Source of the DNA: Anoplopoma fimbria
Lineage: Eukaryota > Chordata > Actinopteri > Perciformes > Anoplopomatidae
Assembly (NCBI RefSeq): GCF_027596085.1
Contig: NC_072465.1
Span: 20,877,207-20,941,206 of the forward strand
Direction: 5' to 3'
Length of the DNA: 64,000 nucleotides
The position numbers were made by a program, and so were the translations under genes. This document shows, one piece after another, positions 12,563 through 36,111 of this stretch. The notes below the pieces were generated by a model, which worked only from the letters and a program-made list of their open reading frames with translations, did not search any database and was not told where the DNA came from. The stretch's first letter is position 1, and each line of letters begins with the position of its first letter.

Positions 12563-14438
12563 CCAGCCTAATTCCCAGAGCTGTTCTGTCCTGCTGTACA
12601 GATGGTGCCTCATCCTTTGCTCTTATCTCTTCATCCTTATCCACTGAGGCAGGAGGGATGGATTCGTTTGCCTGCTTCCTTTACCGCTGGACGTAAACGT
12701 TCTGTTGCCAAATGGACAAAATAGTGTTTTCTCAGTAGACTCTTGTTATTTTGTTGCTGAAGCTGTTGTATGGTAATTTTCCTGTGAGATGGTGATTGTT
12801 TTTTTTATTTTTGTATTTCTCTGCATAGAGGTAGTCTAAATGTTCCCATTACATTTTCTGTTTCTCTAGCATATCCACTAAATCAACCCATAAATACTCA
12901 GTGTTTGGCATCATGTGGTAACTTCCTTAGCTGGATGCATGGCCATGTTATTTCTGATGTTTTAGTATCTTTTTTTCCCCCCCCAAAACTTCTCATCTTT
13001 TAGTGAACACCAAAGCAGTTACATTCCCAAGTCTATCAGCCAGAACTTGGAGCCATCTGTTGTTCCTTTATTTTTCATCTCGCTCCTAATCCCCCCCCAC
13101 CATTTGCTTCCAAGTGTGGCGAGCAGAAGAAACGTCAAATCCACCTGGAATGATTACGATATCTCGGAACAGGCGTTCTCTTCTTTCTTTTTTTGTTCTC
13201 TCCCAAAAGTAATACTTATATGTTAACATCAAAAACGACTTCATCCACCGGATAAATAAACACAGCAGCTTGACTGGCTTCGTGTGGGGAAAAATGGGGC
13301 TCATCTCGCTCAGCTGGCATTCACTCAGATAGTAATCACATTTTCTTTCCCACACGGCAAGCAGATCAGAGGGAAAAAGTAGGTAAAGAAGACTTGTGCA
13401 TCTGTTGTACAGTATCCCAGACATATGGGAAGAGGATGGGGAAGTGCTGCCTCTGTGTTTCACGCTGTGCCTACTCGTTACGCAACACAGACATCAGTGG
13501 GAATGTGGATCACAACGGAGGGCAAATGTCACATTGTTGCACTATGGATGTTGTGAAAAAGAGTTACAACGTTAAAACACCTGTTTCTTATAAAGGTAAC
13601 TCTGTTGTTTTTTTTTACCCATGTACAGAAAGCTACCTTTCAGGAGTAAATGTTTTCTTTGTGCGTGGAGGGAGGAGGTGTGTGTGAGGGAGCAGCAGGC
13701 AGAGGAAAGGCAGAGAGACCTGGCTAGTGTTCTGCCAGTCCAGACCCGACCATCAGGGAGATAGGAGCGACTAACTGTCTGCTGCTCTGTCTCAAACCAG
13801 AGACCCCTGTCTGGTCTGCTGGACACTGTCACGCTCCTGACAGCAGGCACTGCTCTGGGTCTTTTGCGATTGCGCAACAATCAAGGATGTGACATTCATA
13901 TTACTCCGAAAATGTTATTTTGGCTTCTGCTCATTCCTATCAGGCGGTGGTTTAGTTTTTGTCAAGGACTCTTGTGGCTTTGAAGTTTTTTTTTTTTGAT
14001 GGCACACTTGATGTGTGTAAGATTGAGTCTGAGGAAGTGAGTGAGTGTGTATGTGTGTGTGTGTGCATGTGTGTGCCAGGTGTCCTGTAGACATTTTGTC
14101 TGCCCAAGTACAAGGTTGCTCCCCCCCCCCCCTCGTTCTTTCTGACCTCCCTCTCAGCTGTGGGTTAATCTACTCAAAGTTTAGTAATAAATGGGAATAA
14201 CAGACCACCATGACCCTCTGCTCGCCCATGCTATTATCTGAAGAATTCATGCACAAAATACCCCCCCCCCCCACCCTTGCTTCTTTTTTTTTTTTTTTTT
14301 TTCAACACGCATGCACACAGAACAGAGCAGCTGCGTCAAGATGCAGGAAGTGCTCTATTAGTTCCAGTGGTGAGGACTGTGATATCTGGCCCCAGGGGTT
14401 CAATGAGAGGTTGTGTGTTTTTTGAATGTGCAATCGCT

Positions 14439-14440
<2 letters not shown>

Positions 14441-14493
<53 letters not shown>

Positions 14494-14586
14494 CATGAAT
14501 GGGTTGGGTCATTTACTGAACAGAAACAGCTCAGAAACTACGAGTTGCGCAATGAGTGATTGTTTCATCACTAGGAGCGTCTCCTG

Positions 14587-14680
<94 letters not shown>
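14441..14680 (+). repeat. Pair of (TG)n microsatellites (14441-14492 and 14589-14680)
   Basis: Two perfect TG tracts of about 52 and 92 bp, separated by about 96 bp of unique sequence. Confidence 0.95.
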
Positions 14681-14683
<3 letters not shown>

Positions 14684-15998
14684 ACGCGTATCTGTGTCAA
14701 TGAGCATCTAACCAACTGCGCCCCCCCCCATTGTAACCCCATTGACATTGCATGGGAGCACCTCTCCTTGTGCTAAGTGCATGAGTCAAGGTCTCTTCTC
14801 GAGGTCTAGTGACTCTCTACTGGCCTGGGAGAGCCGCTCAGTGACCCGGGACAAGAACTCTATTTACTGGGCTTGTGTGGTCTGAGAGGGGAAGAGGATC
14901 ATGGCATTATTAAAAGGCTCTAAAATGACCTCAGCTGAATTGTTCAAACTAATGAATTCAAGGTCTTAAGTTCTGCGTAAATGCAAGAATAATACAGCAG
15001 CAAAGTTTAACTTGATCTCTTAAAGCTGCATGAACCCATTTTTTTTTTCTTCTTCAAAATAACTATCTCACAAAAACACAGCTGCTAACACGTTAGCTAA
15101 CGGTTGCATACTCACTCATCTAGCAGACACAAATCAACACGAGAGCCCCTCTGGATACCCAACGTTAGCCTTTTTGCTAATATTCAAATTATTGGTGGCG
15201 AGCCAGTACAACTTTCTTCAATTATTGGTTGCAAATACTTGGTTTGCCTTTACTGTTGTATATCTAGTTGATGAAAGATGTGAGATGTAACTTGCAGTCT
15301 GCACATGGTACCCAATTGTTTTGTTTCTCAGTTTGTTCAGCAAGCTAGCTTCTCTTTTACACTTTTTTTTTTACAGTTATTTGAATGTTAATATCACAAA
15401 TATTATGTAAGGATGCCTTTAACTTGAATTTTCCAATATTTGACCACGGAGGCGCGGATAAATAGAAGGGACATTGGCGTTTTGTGAGCATCTGTGAAAA
15501 AAACAAGGAAACAGGATGCATTTAGACTTTTCTGGAACGACTGTTATTTTCCAATTGGAAAATCTAAAAGGCAAGAGGGGACGTGCATGAGCAAAACAAA
15601 AGTGAATTTGCTTGTGTTGTTAAGTGTGTGGGTGGACAAGAAATGGGTGTTGCAGCTTCTCTGCATGTCTTTCATAGTCATTATTTTCTTTCCTCCTTTC
15701 CCTCTTTCTCCTTCTGAGAAAGCGTGCATTAAAATGGGTTTGTTTTGACCAAAAGAAACGTATAATTTGCATGGCTGAGACTAAAAACTCACACACACAC
15801 TCACATATTTACATTTTGTTTTAGACAGTTTTATGTTGGACCAACATTCTAATCCTACTTTACTATCAAGAAAAAGTGTGTCTTTTATCAATTTATGACC
15901 TACTTAAAATAACACTGTGTTCCTAAACACGTGTGCTCAAACCCATACAATATGAACAGCACTCGTCAAAACAGTCCTCGGCCCCACACATCCACAAA

Positions 15999-16105
<107 letters not shown>

Positions 16106-17496
16106 CTCTGTCTCAACCTCCTCAATGTTTTGTGCACAGCTGGCCTCTTTGTTTGACTTATCTGTCCCTATCAGTGGTTGCTGAGCTCTGGGTCTTTCAT
16201 GCAGCTGGGCTAAGCTTACACACAGCTCAGTTTAGTGGACTCCATGGACCGTACTGTATCTACTGCTCAGCTTTGATTCACTGCACCCCCAAAACCTGAA
16301 TCCATTACTACGGCGACACGTAGTAATAGTTGGACGAGTCTCCAAACTTGATTCTGTGCTTACAGGTTTTGGTCTGACCGCTCAGGGCACATTTTTTTGG
16401 TCCTCCACCTCCTTTTTTTGGTAGCTTAACTTCATGCTCGGTGTGACTCCCAACATGTCTGACTGACGATACGTTTTTTGGAAAGCCTGATCATAAAATA
16501 TCAACATTACACACACTATGTTTATCTTTTTTTGGGGTCTTAAAGCTGAAGCGTTAGTCTTCCAAACAACTTGTTTATATCCATGAACAGTCATGTTTCC
16601 TGTCAAGAAACCTTGACCCTCTGCCCACATGCTCATTGGAAGTCTTTTGCACCAACGCACTCAGTCTGGGTCAAGCAGGGCTGTGTAAATGTCTTCAACG
16701 TGGCCCGTGTTGATAGCAACATCTGGTTGGACCGGAGCCCAGGCCATTTGGCCATGGAAGCCTCTGACACCTGGTCTGAAACAGGCCAGTCTTAATGCAT
16801 GCTTTGTTTTGTCATGTTTAGGACTCGTATTTAGTTTTATGGACTACCGTAATTTACTGGTTCGGAGTGCGTGTCTGCGTTTATGTATGATACCGAAGTA
16901 CGGAGCCGAGGGAAAACAGCATTTTGCCTGGCTGCAGGTTAAGTTGTTTGCCTGGGTTTATAATGTGTAGGAGCTATCCAGACACACATGATATGCTACA
17001 TATTCACTGCATGTCAGGGGAGCTCCATAAGTCTGTGCTGCTGTCATATAGTTTTTTTTCACCCTGAGAATAAACAAGCCGTGGGAAAAAATACAAAAGG
17101 GCAACAAAACTTCGCTTTAATGCTGTCATGTTCCCAAAAAAGCTGATTGTTTTTCTCTTTGCAGTCTTGGGTTTTAAAGACTCATGATGATTGATGGGCG
17201 GGCTAACCAATTAGTTACGGAGAGGTGAGAAGGGTTGTAACCAGATAGGCGCATAATCTACTGCCCCTCGGTGAAGGGGGTGTGCGAGAGTCTGCTTAAG
17301 TGTGTGTGTGTCACAGCTTTTGTGGTTCGAGGTCATGATTGACAGATTTGAATTGTCTCTGCTTTGCCGCAGTTGTCATTTGTGTGGGCGTGTGTGTACA
17401 CGTGCCTCAGGCTGGCCATTACACACAGGTGTGTGTGTCACTTCAGGCTTCTCTCTCCTAAGCCGATGACAAACCCAACACCTGGTACACAAGGCC

Positions 17497-17538
<42 letters not shown>

Positions 17539-19512
17539 GTGACACACATCCACTTCCAGCTTTATCCCTCGTGGCTCAGCTGTGTGTGACGCAGGCGTGC
17601 ATCTGTGTTTAAAGTTTGTGCCACTCTGAATAACACGCATCCGTCTGACCCGGTGACGGCGGAGCCTGTAACAGAGGCCGACCACAACTGGACAAGTGTG
17701 AGTCTTTGCTAAATACTTACAAGTTTCCCTTTTTTCTTTGAATTTACTCTCTAAATATGGACCTTCTTGCCTGCTTATAATTTTATGCTGGGACATAAAC
17801 AGGATTTAGAAGAAATACGAGTTAAGAGCTTTGATGTGCTGCTGTTGGTTGCCATTTGTTGACTCTAATCCTTTAATTTCAACAATTTGGGTCTATGTTA
17901 TGGTTACAATTCTTCATCAAAGAGCAATATATTTGATTAAACATGTCGAGATGTCTTATTTTTGACTTTTGGAGAACAAAGTCACAACCTTAAAATCACA
18001 TCCAGTATATTGTCCCTGCGGTCTGACCTCATGTACACGTGGACACTGTCCCTTCTGGCTGTCCAGCGCCTGCCAAACCTCTTCGTCCTCCTCCGCGTCC
18101 AGCATCACATCGTTGCGCCTCTTTTACTGCTCGTTCTTAGTTTTTTTTATTTATTTTTTATGGAAGACGTCTGCCTGCCTTGCCGTCCCCTTTTTTTTTC
18201 GCTTTCTCTCTCAGCCACTAAGTACATTTCCATCCCCGGGTCCCTTTTTTTTTTTTTTTCACCATGTGGCATGCTGGATTATAGAACTGTTATTGTACTT
18301 ATCTCCGTGAGTGACAAAGTCATTGCTTTTCTCACTGTCACGGGGAAATGTGACGGGTTCACTTCAGGAGCATATGTGTGCATGAAAGTCACAATATCCC
18401 TTCCTTCATCTATACATTTCTCTCGCTCCATCTTCTCCTTGTCTATGTATACATCTTTCTCTTGCTCCCCCCCCCCTTTAACTGTCAACCTTGCCACCTC
18501 CCCATCTCTCCCCTCCCTAGCAGAGCGAGGAGCAGAGTGTTGACATTGGGTTTTGTCCAAATATGTAGTCTACGGCGCTGGAAGGTGGTAATGAGAGCCA
18601 AGAAAAACAGCCCGGCTCTGAGTCTGACAACCAGGCCTGTCTTTCTGATGAAACCAAATGAAAACAGTATTTTCTCTCCTTGTTATTCCCTCCCCTCCCC
18701 TCCCTCTCCCTCTCCCTCTGCGTGCATCCCCTCCTTCTCCATCTCTGGCGCCTCAGACTAATTTCTTATAAAAGTCGGAGCTTGTTTAACATTAATGCAT
18801 GCTCAGTAAATGTGTGACGGTGATAAAGGCACAATTGGTCTTCTATTGGATTAAAAAATATATATATTTTTGGAAAATAATGCAAGTTTTTATATAACAC
18901 TTATAAACATGGATTTGTAACATAAAGCTTGTAATTGTATTGTAAAAAGTATCTGGTGTAAAAAGTATCTGCTTGCGTGGAAGTGAGTCAACTGTGTTGT
19001 GGCAACAGTTGAGGAGGCGTCAGTCCCAAGAGAGCAATAGTATAAATTAAGTTGATTGAAATAAGTAATGGGGACACGCGTGTCCTGATTTTACAGACAT
19101 TTGACACGATGCCCACACCGAAAAAGCCTCTAAAATACTAATAAATAGTCCTTGAACCCGTCGTTACGTTATAAGGTTATAACAACGAGCTGACACTCGA
19201 GAGACACCATGCGCTGTTGAATAATCTGTTTTATAAGTGGATGTGTTGTGTGAGTGTTGCTGCATGCAACCTAGTCTTGGAAGTGCGTGTGTGTGTGTGT
19301 GTGGGTGGGTGGGTGGAGGTCAGGAGGGAGTGCAGGATAGAGGAACAGATGTGTGCTGTATTGTGGTGGTGTGCGTGGACGGACGGGGACCAGGTGCAGC
19401 CTTTGTCTCCCTGGCATTTAAGTCCACTCGCTTGCATTCAGCCGCCTCGTGCCTCCCTCCACCCCTCCCTCCCCTCCATGTCCTCCTCCACTCCTTGGAG
19501 GGAAGGCAAAAA

Positions 19513-19513
19513 T

Positions 19514-19555
<42 letters not shown>

Positions 19556-19560
19556 GTGTG
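19513..19560 (+). repeat. (TG)n microsatellite
   Basis: About 48 bp with one CG interruption, within a region rich in GGA/CCT. Confidence 0.9.
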
Positions 19561-22500
19561 GAGGAGGGGCTGCCTTGGCTTAGCGGAGGAGGCTCCAGCC
19601 GTCCCTTCTGCACCCCCCTCCTCCTCCCTCACAGGTGACTGTTGGAGGTCCCAGCTGGCCAGCTCTTGGCCGATTAGATCCATATGGTACAGGAGGAGGA
19701 GGAAGAGGAGGAGGAGGAGGAGGAGAGAGAAGTGCCCATCAGTTGCATGGGTGCTAAGGGAGCTGCTAGCGTGTCCCTTTTTTGCCCTTAGCTTCAAAAC
19801 AATCCTAATTTTTTTCTTTTAAATCTTTTACACTTCATTTCTTTTTTCCAGTCCATGTCTCACCATTATTTTCAGTTTACTCTAGAGTTTGTCTTAATGT
19901 TGTCCATCTATTGCTGTTGGTCTGCTCTACGCTGTTTTACTTGAGATAGTGTTTTCTTTGCTGATAATGTGAGGCCTCTGTTTAAACTGAGAGATTTTAT
20001 TTTTTGGTTTCAAATGGTTTTAGTTTTGAGTGAATGGATAATTCTTTCATACGTCCAATGAATACACACATTTTTTGATGCTTGCTATTTAATAGAGTTA
20101 AAAAAAAAAGGTGAATCATTTTTATTTCTATGCACTCATGGTCCAGTATATTTAGCCTAGCTTGACACAAAGAGTAGAATCAGATGAAGAAAGCTAACCA
20201 ACCCCCAAAAAGAGGGGGGGGAGCCTGCAACAAAGCAAAATCATTCACATGTGTTGACTTGGTAGCTGTCAAGCTACTCACCAACACACCCATGTTTGTT
20301 TTCTTCAGAGTTGGGAAAGTGGGGACATTACTTCTAAATTGCTGCGTTTGTACTGATGTTGGTCAGAAAGCTACAGTGCGTAAGCTAACTCACTAAACCC
20401 ACAAGTTTAGTTTTCTTTAATACTATTAAAAAAAATTACAATTACATGCAAGTTACATGTTTTTTTTTGAGAGATTTGGAGAGTTGCTGTATGCTTTTTT
20501 TTTATTTTTATTTTTCACAAAGCTAAGTTAGTAACTTAGTTTGGTTTCTTTCCTGTTCCAGTGTTTGTGCTAAGCTACGGCTAAACATGCCCTGTCTTGG
20601 AGTCTAATTCCTGGTAGGAAAACATTCAGTGTTATTCCTTTTACAAGCTGTTTTAAGTTTTGACTTATCAGTGTGTCCGTGGGTGTTAACAGGGCCCACA
20701 TAGTTGTAGCATTGCACATGCTCTGAATTGTCTTTTTGCCCCCTGATAAATTAGTCAGGCCTGTGTTACATCTTCTCTCACCTCCTCTACACTGACAGGA
20801 GCGGGATAGCAGCACGCACAATCCCACATCACCACACAAACCTCGCACACTCTCGCCTCGTGACTCACAGCCGCCAAGAGAGTTTCAACAGAGTTAAACC
20901 ATGAGCTTAATAAACCCTCACGCTAAACACATTTATTTATACATCACATCAGCTTATTTGCATGGATTGAAAGTAGGTTATCCATCCTCATGTCACAGAA
21001 GGAGGTAAATGATTGTTGTGGCACTTTGTCTTGTTTCAGATTTCATTATTTAATGGATTGCCTTCAGTCACAGTTGCAGCACAGTGGGAACATCCCTCCT
21101 CTGTTTCCCTCACCCTCTCTCCCTCTCTCTGATCCCTCTCTGCCTCGTCATGAGCCTCATTCTAAATCATCACCTGCAGAGGCAGAGGCAATTAAAGCCG
21201 ATTAAATGTTTTAATGCAAACGAGCGTCACCTGAAGCTGAACAAACAAGGAACACCTGGCTAGCAACGGCAGCCATCCCCACAGATGCACATTACTTTTC
21301 CATCCGTGCAATAACAACTGTTGTGGAAAGCAACTAAGAAAGCTTAAGATTATACCTCAAATGTATTTTCTTATGTTTGAGAAGACAACAGGAAGAATGG
21401 CAGCATTGAAGGGTGAGCAGAACTTAGAACTTAGACTTATTTTTTACGTTGTGTCTTTTTAAAGAGATTAGATGAAAACTATCAGTTTTCGGCTTTATAT
21501 TCAGTATGCATTGGTCTTTCCAGCTTTTTCTTCAAAGTGTTGTCTATGCATCATGGTATTCCCATGGTAATCCTGTTTATGTAGTGGCAAGCCTTTGTTC
21601 CATTAGGCCAAAGATGACAGGTGGCATTTAGAGCAGACAAACACCCCACATCCTCCTCTAGAGCCAACAGTCACCTGAGTTAACATTAGACCACTTTGTA
21701 CACTTTGTACACTGTGTGTGTGTGTGTGTGTGTGTGTGTTTTTAAGTGTGTGTTTTTAAGTGTGTGTTTTGTGGCTGCTGTAACAGCTGCCTCCCCTGAC
21801 AGTCCTGCGACTACATTGGATGGACTCAGGTGTTTTTGAGCCAGATGAAGTCATCCAGCTATGTTTGCTGTCTAATTGACAAGCAGAGGTAATTCTCTGT
21901 GGGCTGTCAGCACTACATGCACACACACACACACACACACACACCTGATGTCTCCTATATTGGCCATTACCTCTGGCACGGCAGAGTCGACAGACCGTGC
22001 CACGTCTCAAGATCATGGCTGTAACCTAATTTGTCAAGTCTGAGCCGACATGGTGTGCTTCATCAAGACATACGTATGGTGTGTTTGTATCTGTTGAACA
22101 TGTTTATGTTCTACGGCATCATGTGGACCTGTCAGTCAAACACAACAGGCCTACAATAAGCTTTACAAGGATGACAGTCAATTTGGACACAACTGTTTGC
22201 TGCCAGTAGAGAGCTGTTGATGATGTGTCAACTTGTGATTACATCCCAATGCAACACTACTGTATAGCACACACTGAAAGCCCAAATCCAAGCTATTGGG
22301 TATATATATTTATGAAGTTGTTTACGTTGTAACCGTCTTGACACTTAGGCCATATGCCCCGTTGGTTGTGTTATTGAGATGTCACTCTAATTTCCTGGCC
22401 ATACGGACGGAGTGTGCGGAGATTGGGAACTGGTGTGTGCGTGTGCGTGTGTGTGTGCGTGTGCGCTGCAGGCTGCTTCCTGCGGTGCACTGGCAGGCCG

Positions 22501-22598
22501 CGTGTGTGTTGGGTACGACAGTCCAAATGTCTGCGTGGATCCCTCCTTCCTGCCCCCATGTTGGTGAACAGGTGGAGCGATGGCAGGCAGGCCACAGG

Positions 22599-22601
<3 letters not shown>

Positions 22602-22647
<46 letters not shown>
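22602..22647 (+). repeat. (GA)n microsatellite
   Basis: Perfect GA dinucleotide run of about 46 bp. A shorter TG/CG tract lies at 22436-22466. Confidence 0.9.
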
Positions 22648-22649
<2 letters not shown>

Positions 22650-23910
22650 TGAAGTGGACTGCAAAACAGAAGGAAGTGCAGTCAAAGCTGTGTAATGAGT
22701 TGCAGACATGACAGATGAGTTGCACAGGGCAGATTGAGAACGTGTGCAGATAGATTGGACTTTAGGAAAGGCAAGTAGTGCTGAGAGATTCCTTTTATGT
22801 TTGCATGCTTGTGTAATTTAACTTTTTTCCGAATTCTTAACGCATTGATGAAATATCGGTTTGGCACTCAAATAAGCTACAATGTGTTTTATTCATTCGA
22901 CGGGGTGTTATTCCTCCTCTCGGGTTCTCATGAGTTACCTACTGACGGCTTAGACCTTCCATCGTAAGCCTTTATAAACTGGGTCCCTGTGGCTCAAGGC
23001 CATGCAGAGTTCATAGCTGTGAAAAAGATATAATGGGTGCCATTGAAGCCAAAGCCCTAAAACCATGAAACCACATTTAAAAAGCTGCTCTCCGCTGACC
23101 CGTGACCCGTGAGACCGTGCTTGTCTATTAATCGTCCATTCTTGAAGCAGTTAGAAAAGTCTGATCCACTCTAAATGGAGACGGGACCCGGGCCTTCACG
23201 GATCTCCAGGAGACAAAGACGCCTTCTGATCCCACGTCTCCCCACCCCCCCCTTTCACTTTCTCCATACTCCTTATCTGGTGGTCTCATTCAGCGGCAAT
23301 AGCATATTGAGAAGTTGCGTTTAACATTCAAAAGCTCTGCCGATCTTGTTAGTAAAGCGTGAAATAACCCCGTCCCTTTCTCTCTCTGTCTCCCCCCCAC
23401 CACCACCACCACCACCACCTCCCATTTTCTGGGGAGCTCAATGAGGGGGCATTCTTCTCCCACACAATAGGCTTCTTCAGCATTTCTTCTGTTATTGATC
23501 TGAATGGTTGGGAGTGAGGGGCTAAACTTTAGACATCTGGCTCTTTGATGGGGGGGGGGGGGGGCAGGGCGGTTGATGCCTTGGCAGTAAGTGTTGTATG
23601 ATGTGAAGTGGGTTGGGGGGGGGGGTGGGGGCATTTTTGTTTTCATTTGTGGCTATAGACCTGAAGCTTTTCAATTGATTTCAACTATTGAGCTCATGGC
23701 GAAAGCAGAAGCGCTCTTTTCGTTGGCTTGTTTATTTGTCATGCGGACGCTTTAGTGAGTTAAATTCCTTCTTTCCTTTTCATGGTTTTCAAAAAAAAAA
23801 AATGATTATCTTTTTTTTTGCATATGTATGTGTCGTTTCTTTAATAAAGTGAAGTGTTGTGGTTTCTGACTGACAGCTGACCTCTCTCTCCTCGTTCTCC
23901 GTCTCTGCAG

Positions 23911-32657
<8,747 letters not shown>

Positions 32658-34205
32658 GACGTGAAGGACATCGGTGGTGAACGTGTCGCCTATCCTCTTC
32701 CATACCGGGGAAGAAGTGAATCAGCAGCAAGAGGGAACTATTTGTGGGTTAAGTTAGGATAACAGATTTTTCTTCACACTCTTTTGGCAGAGAGAAATAA
32801 CAGATTATAGATGACTGTTTGAGTGATATGTCAACTGGGACTTTGGCTTTGGCAAAGAACAGAAGGGAACGTCTCGAATGCCTCTATTGGATGAACAGAT
32901 CTCCGTAACAGATGGAAACGTGTTCGTCCTCGTCCAAAACCACCAAAATCTTGGATCTGCAAGGGGCGGGAAAAAAAACCCAAACTGCTTTTATCTCTGG
33001 AAGTTATGAAAGAAAGCGTATGAGAAAAGACAGAAGAGATTTTATAAAAAGCAGTAAGGTTTAAAAGGCGCCTCCCCTCACTTTGTTGTGTATAGATTTA
33101 AGATAGTGAGGTGGTGGTGGAAAATGGAAACAGTGTAATAGTACCAGCCATAAAGCATCTGTCTTCTTCCTGTAGGAACATCTGACAGGAGACCACATAA
33201 GGGTCGTCTCTGCAGCTCCTCCTGTATACATAAATATTTGCTCGCCAACTTCTTGTCAGGTATTCATGTGTGTGAATGCGTGCGTCAAACGGTCGTCCAG
33301 TCAGTGAATATTGTACAGCATATAAATCACTTTTTGTCAAAGCAATATTAAAAAGTGAAGTGTTCAGGTATCTCAAGCCGTTTCTGCATCACCAAAGTTT
33401 TCAGTCGCAAGAGAGAAAGAGAAAGTCTTTGTCATCTCCTGTAAATGTCTTGTGAACAAGAGAAAATTATACACTAACCCCACATCATATCTACTTTTAT
33501 AAAGAGCTTAACTAGGAACTCCGGTGATTTTCTTTCATTTCTGATCATCGGGCGTCTTCAAAGTACAGAGAGAAAGGTGATGGTGATTGGTTCAAGTAAG
33601 GGCAGGAAGGTGAAGTTAAAAAAAGATTTTTCACTCTGGTTGCAGTTTTATTTTGGCACTTGTTGGCATCACCAGGTGTGTATGGCGGGGTCGGACGCCG
33701 CTCTAAATCTTCCACCATTGCAATGTTTGCATCAGGGGATTGTAATTCAGCATTTCCAGTACAGCTTTTCACAAAAGGGATGACTCATTGAAATAGAACT
33801 AATCAAAAAGGGAGAGAAATCTCACTGGTGCTCACGTTGCCGTGGTGAAGGTTTAGAGCAGCGACTCGGTCCCACGGAGAATCTCAGGAGGCAGCTAAAA
33901 TGTATTTGTATGTACAGATCATTATGTTCTTTTTCCCCCCTTTTGTCGCAGTTAGGTTCAAGTCAAAAGTTTAGTGAGAGTCTTTGATTTATCATACTCT
34001 GCTGTTACAACTGAGACATTGTTCTTGTTTTTTTTCCGTTTATTGTAAGATGACTTTGTAAAGAATATTATGAGAGAATGCCTTTATTTTGTGAGCCACG
34101 ATTTTCTTCGTTCTTATAACACGTTCTTTTGTTATGATGCATAACTTCATATGAAAAAAAAGATATCTTGACATGAAGTATGAAATAAAGAAATAGAATT
34201 ACCTC
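32658..34205 (+). other. cbfa2t2: cbfa2t2 3' untranslated region
   Basis: Non-coding sequence from the stop codon to the first good cleavage context: AATAAA at 34184-34189, followed by a T/GT-rich stretch at about 34212-34233. The end is inferred, not observed. No open frame of interest lies inside. Confidence 0.7.
34184..34189 (+). terminator. cbfa2t2 polyadenylation signal AATAAA
   Basis: Canonical hexamer about 1.5 kb after the stop codon, with a downstream TCTTTGTCTTTTGTCTG-type GU-rich element. A second AATAAA at 34263-34268 could be an alternative site. Confidence 0.65.
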
Positions 34206-36080
34206 AAAGTAGCTCTTTGTCTTTTGTCTGATTGCCCTTTAATATAAGGGAATACATGATGAAATAAAGGTCAACTCTACGATCATAAATCACAGTTTTA
34301 GGAGGTGTGAAAATAAATATCTGTCCATGAATTTAGAATATCCTCATCTCTGACATAGAATTAAAATGTCTTATTAATGGCAACAGTTAGTAGAACCCAT
34401 GGTACTCATTATAATAAAAAAATATAATCATCAGCTATATATAGTCAGTGTATCAGAAACTGAAAAGGCTACATATAATTTATATAACCTTGAGAAACTA
34501 ATATTTATTATACAGAATTTTAAATGTAGAGTCTAGTCTATAAGGTTGTTTAGTCAGCACAGCATTTATTGGGGTTAATATTTCTAAGTTGAGATATTCT
34601 ACTTACAATCCTTTAATATTAAGAATATTTTGGGCTACATTCAATGCTATAGTTAATATTTCATATATTAGGTTTGTGATTTGTGCAGAGCAGAACAAAC
34701 TCTGATGATGAAGTCATTTTCAGTACAAACCAACATTATATTGAACCACAAAATGTTTCTTCCAAAAGTAGTTGATATAACAGAGCTTCAGAAAACCTTT
34801 TAGAAAAAGTCATATTCATATTTATTATCAATAATTTATTATTTATGTAAAGCTTCATTGAACATGTTTAAAACTATCTTCTTAATATCTTAAAAAGTAT
34901 AGACAACAATAGCTTCTTCAAAAAATGTATTTTACTGCACAAAGGTTCTTCTCAAAAGCCACACAAGTCTTTAATTTTTGCATCCTCTTTGTCTCCTTAA
35001 TGTTATGAATTATTCAGTGACTCCTGTTAAAATATACAAGTGGCATCTTTGAACGCAGGTATCAAGTAATGGGGAGGCTCCTCTAGAGATGGAATTATTC
35101 TGAAGTGGGTGGAAATTGTGTCATGTATAATGTATAATGTTTTCCACCTCTGAAAGGTAATTAATATTCAAGTCAGTCCACGCTGAAGGTCTGTATCAAA
35201 AAAGGACAGCGGTCGCTTCAACAGATACTTTAGTCATCATCGTGTTTTACATCAAAAGAAGCTTTATAATAATTCAAAATGCAGTAGAAAAATGTGATAT
35301 TGTATGTAACCACAAGGTGTCAGTATAAGATATATTTTAAGAAGTGTCTTTGCTTCTAAAAGTCAGAAGATCCAGTGGGTGACCTGATGGAAATGTCTGC
35401 TGAAAAGCAGAATGTGATCACAGTCCACAATTACTCATCTATGAAATAAAAAAATCATACAGAATAATCTAAAAGCATGAATTTTAGTCTGAGGAGGTTT
35501 TTGTTTTACAAAGTGAAAATATTAGAATTAAGTATTATTGGCTAAATGTATTCATCTCAATCAAAAATAAAAGTACATAATGCTGAAAAATGCCCATTTG
35601 AGAGTGTTATACAACTATATAGTATATTATTGAATTATTAGTATGGATACATTAAAATGTGTATGTAGCGTTAAGTTAAATTCATGTTAAATTGAAGTTT
35701 CTCAACTTTATATACTGTAGCTATTGGGTGTTTTTTTGTACAACAATGCATCCAATGTCAAATAAATGTAGACAATTAAAAGTAAAATGTTTCCCTCTAA
35801 AATTTGTAGGAGTATATACAGTTAAATGCAAAACTAAAAGCGTCTTAAATATGTATGTAGGTACACCATATGAGTAAATATACCTGGTTACATTCCACTA
35901 TAGTTACAGCCTATAGGCATATTTTTTAATTGCAGATAATATATCTTCACAAAAGCAGCTGCTGTTGTTTGTCTTTGCAATCATCATTGTTTCAGCTTTT
36001 TTTCAGCAAAGATCTACAAAAACATTATAAAGTGTATTCCCTATATAATTAGTTGATCTAAAAATGAAATATGACTCATC
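34206..36080. other. AT-rich intergenic DNA, nothing recognised
   Basis: A long A/T-rich stretch after the cbfa2t2 polyadenylation site, without open frames or clear repeats. Confidence 0.6.
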
Positions 36081-36110
36081 TGTTGTATGCAGAGAATTCT
36101 GCATACAACA
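36081..36110. other. Perfect 13-bp hairpin beside the Tc1 relic
   Basis: TGTTGTATGCAGA (36081-36093), loop GAAT, TCTGCATACAACA (36098-36110). It stands immediately outside the Tc1 terminus. Confidence 0.8.
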
Positions 36111-36111
36111 A

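Noticed and set aside
17962..18543. 193-codon plus-strand frame
   Set aside because: Pyrimidine-rich low-complexity DNA with T and C runs; hydrophobic Phe/Leu/Ser composition follows base composition, and no family is recognised.
19217..19822. 201-codon plus-strand frame
   Set aside because: Passes through TG and GGA repeats (poly Cys-Val and Arg); no homology recognised.
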